Below, in pieces: positions 63,922 through 64,000 of a DNA stretch of 64,000 nt. The notes below the pieces were generated by a model. The model was not told where the DNA came from. It did not search any database and was given only the letters and a program-made list of their open reading frames with translations. The DNA is from Aureispira sp. (lineage in GTDB: Bacteria > Bacteroidota > Bacteroidia > Chitinophagales > Saprospiraceae), in the NCBI GenBank assembly GCA_024222455.1, contig JAAEPD010000375.1, positions 33,016-97,015 on the forward strand. Direction: 5' to 3'. Positions within the stretch are counted from its first letter, which is position 1. Every line of letters begins with the position of its first letter. The translations under genes were made by a program, and so were the position numbers.

Positions 63922-64000
63922 CTATTCTAAAGAAATATTATTCGAGTTATCACTTTGCTTAGAATCGTTGTGATTCTCTATATATGCTTTGATTACTTCA
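63922..64000 (-). CDS. C-terminal end of a minus-strand gene, partial
   Basis: The minus strand is open from the window edge to TAG at 63922-63924 and reads EVIKAYIENHNDSKQSDNSN and then NISLE. A stem with a T run lies after the stop on this strand (63903-63916), supporting a real gene end. Only 25 codons are visible, so no function can be suggested. Confidence 0.4.
   Translation of the reverse strand, partial: EVIKAYIENHNDSKQSDNSNNISLE

Noticed and set aside
1..64000. tRNA, rRNA, CRISPR array, insertion sequence or prophage genes
   Set aside because: None was recognisable by eye on either strand; a tRNA scan could still reveal a missed gene.

Overview
The window is AT-rich chromosomal DNA from a member of the Bacteroidota, most likely a filamentous or gliding saprospirian of the Saprospira/Aureispira type. 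The phylum rests on direct signs: an SprB-repeat giant with a CHU_C-type C-terminal domain, a T9SS type-A sorting tail, a PorV/PorQ-like outer-membrane protein, an MbnP-family lipoprotein, weak or absent Shine-Dalgarno sequences, and several -7 boxes that match or nearly match TAnnTTTG. The narrower placement is inference. No rRNA, tRNA, CRISPR array, transposase, integrase or phage gene was seen.

Layout. 0-4.2 kb: end of a TPR protein, ung, an alpha/beta hydrolase with a cytosolic LRR protein, and an unknown gene. 4.3-7.6 kb: a 782-residue helical protein of unknown function with its own candidate promoter and a strong terminator, then a CPBP membrane protease. 7.6-14.1 kb: argS, an ECF sigma factor with its probable membrane anti-sigma partner, and a polytopic membrane protein. 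14.1-20.0 kb: a tandem array of four secreted paralogues (signal peptide, CSAxDCPCF motif, WG-like segment, leucine-rich repeats, PWC-containing C-terminus); the first is broken by a one-base frameshift at an A8 run. 20.1-28 kb: trmD, a CIA30-like protein, and an alpha-2-macroglobulin lipoprotein gene cut in two by an in-frame TAA. 28-33.8 kb: a 694-residue protein with a possible TerD-like end, uvrA and a small helical protein. 33.9-41.3 kb: envelope proteins, namely an M48-like lipoprotein that lacks the HExxH motif, an MbnP-family protein, an intradiol-dioxygenase-like lipoprotein and the SprB-repeat adhesin. 41.6-50.9 kb: carbon metabolism (two CoA-transferase subunits separated by a decayed four-helix-bundle gene, an acetate kinase-PduL fusion, a thiolase) mixed with two CpeT-like proteins, an acyltransferase-like membrane protein and a TPR protein. 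51.2-60.2 kb: a hybrid histidine kinase, a three-repeat DUF4397 T9SS cargo protein, and an operon for a PorV/PorQ-like barrel and a helix-hairpin-helix barrel protein. 60.4-64 kb: an unknown membrane protein, a steroid 5-alpha-reductase-family protein, a RetSat/CrtI-like oxidoreductase and the tail of a minus-strand gene.

How the genes fit together. The thiolase, the CoA-transferase pair and the AckA-PduL fusion could together interconvert acyl-CoA, acetoacetate/acetyl-CoA and acetate with ATP gain. The adhesin, the DUF4397 protein and the PorV/PorQ-like protein belong to the T9SS cell-surface programme. The sigma/anti-sigma pair and the hybrid kinase are the regulators present.

The points most worth checking are the AckA-PduL fusion, the split alpha-2-macroglobulin, the frameshifted LRR paralogue, the orphan 782-residue helical protein, the catalytically altered M48-like lipoprotein, and a dispersed AATTTGA-type repeat that also flanks the four-helix-bundle pseudogene.
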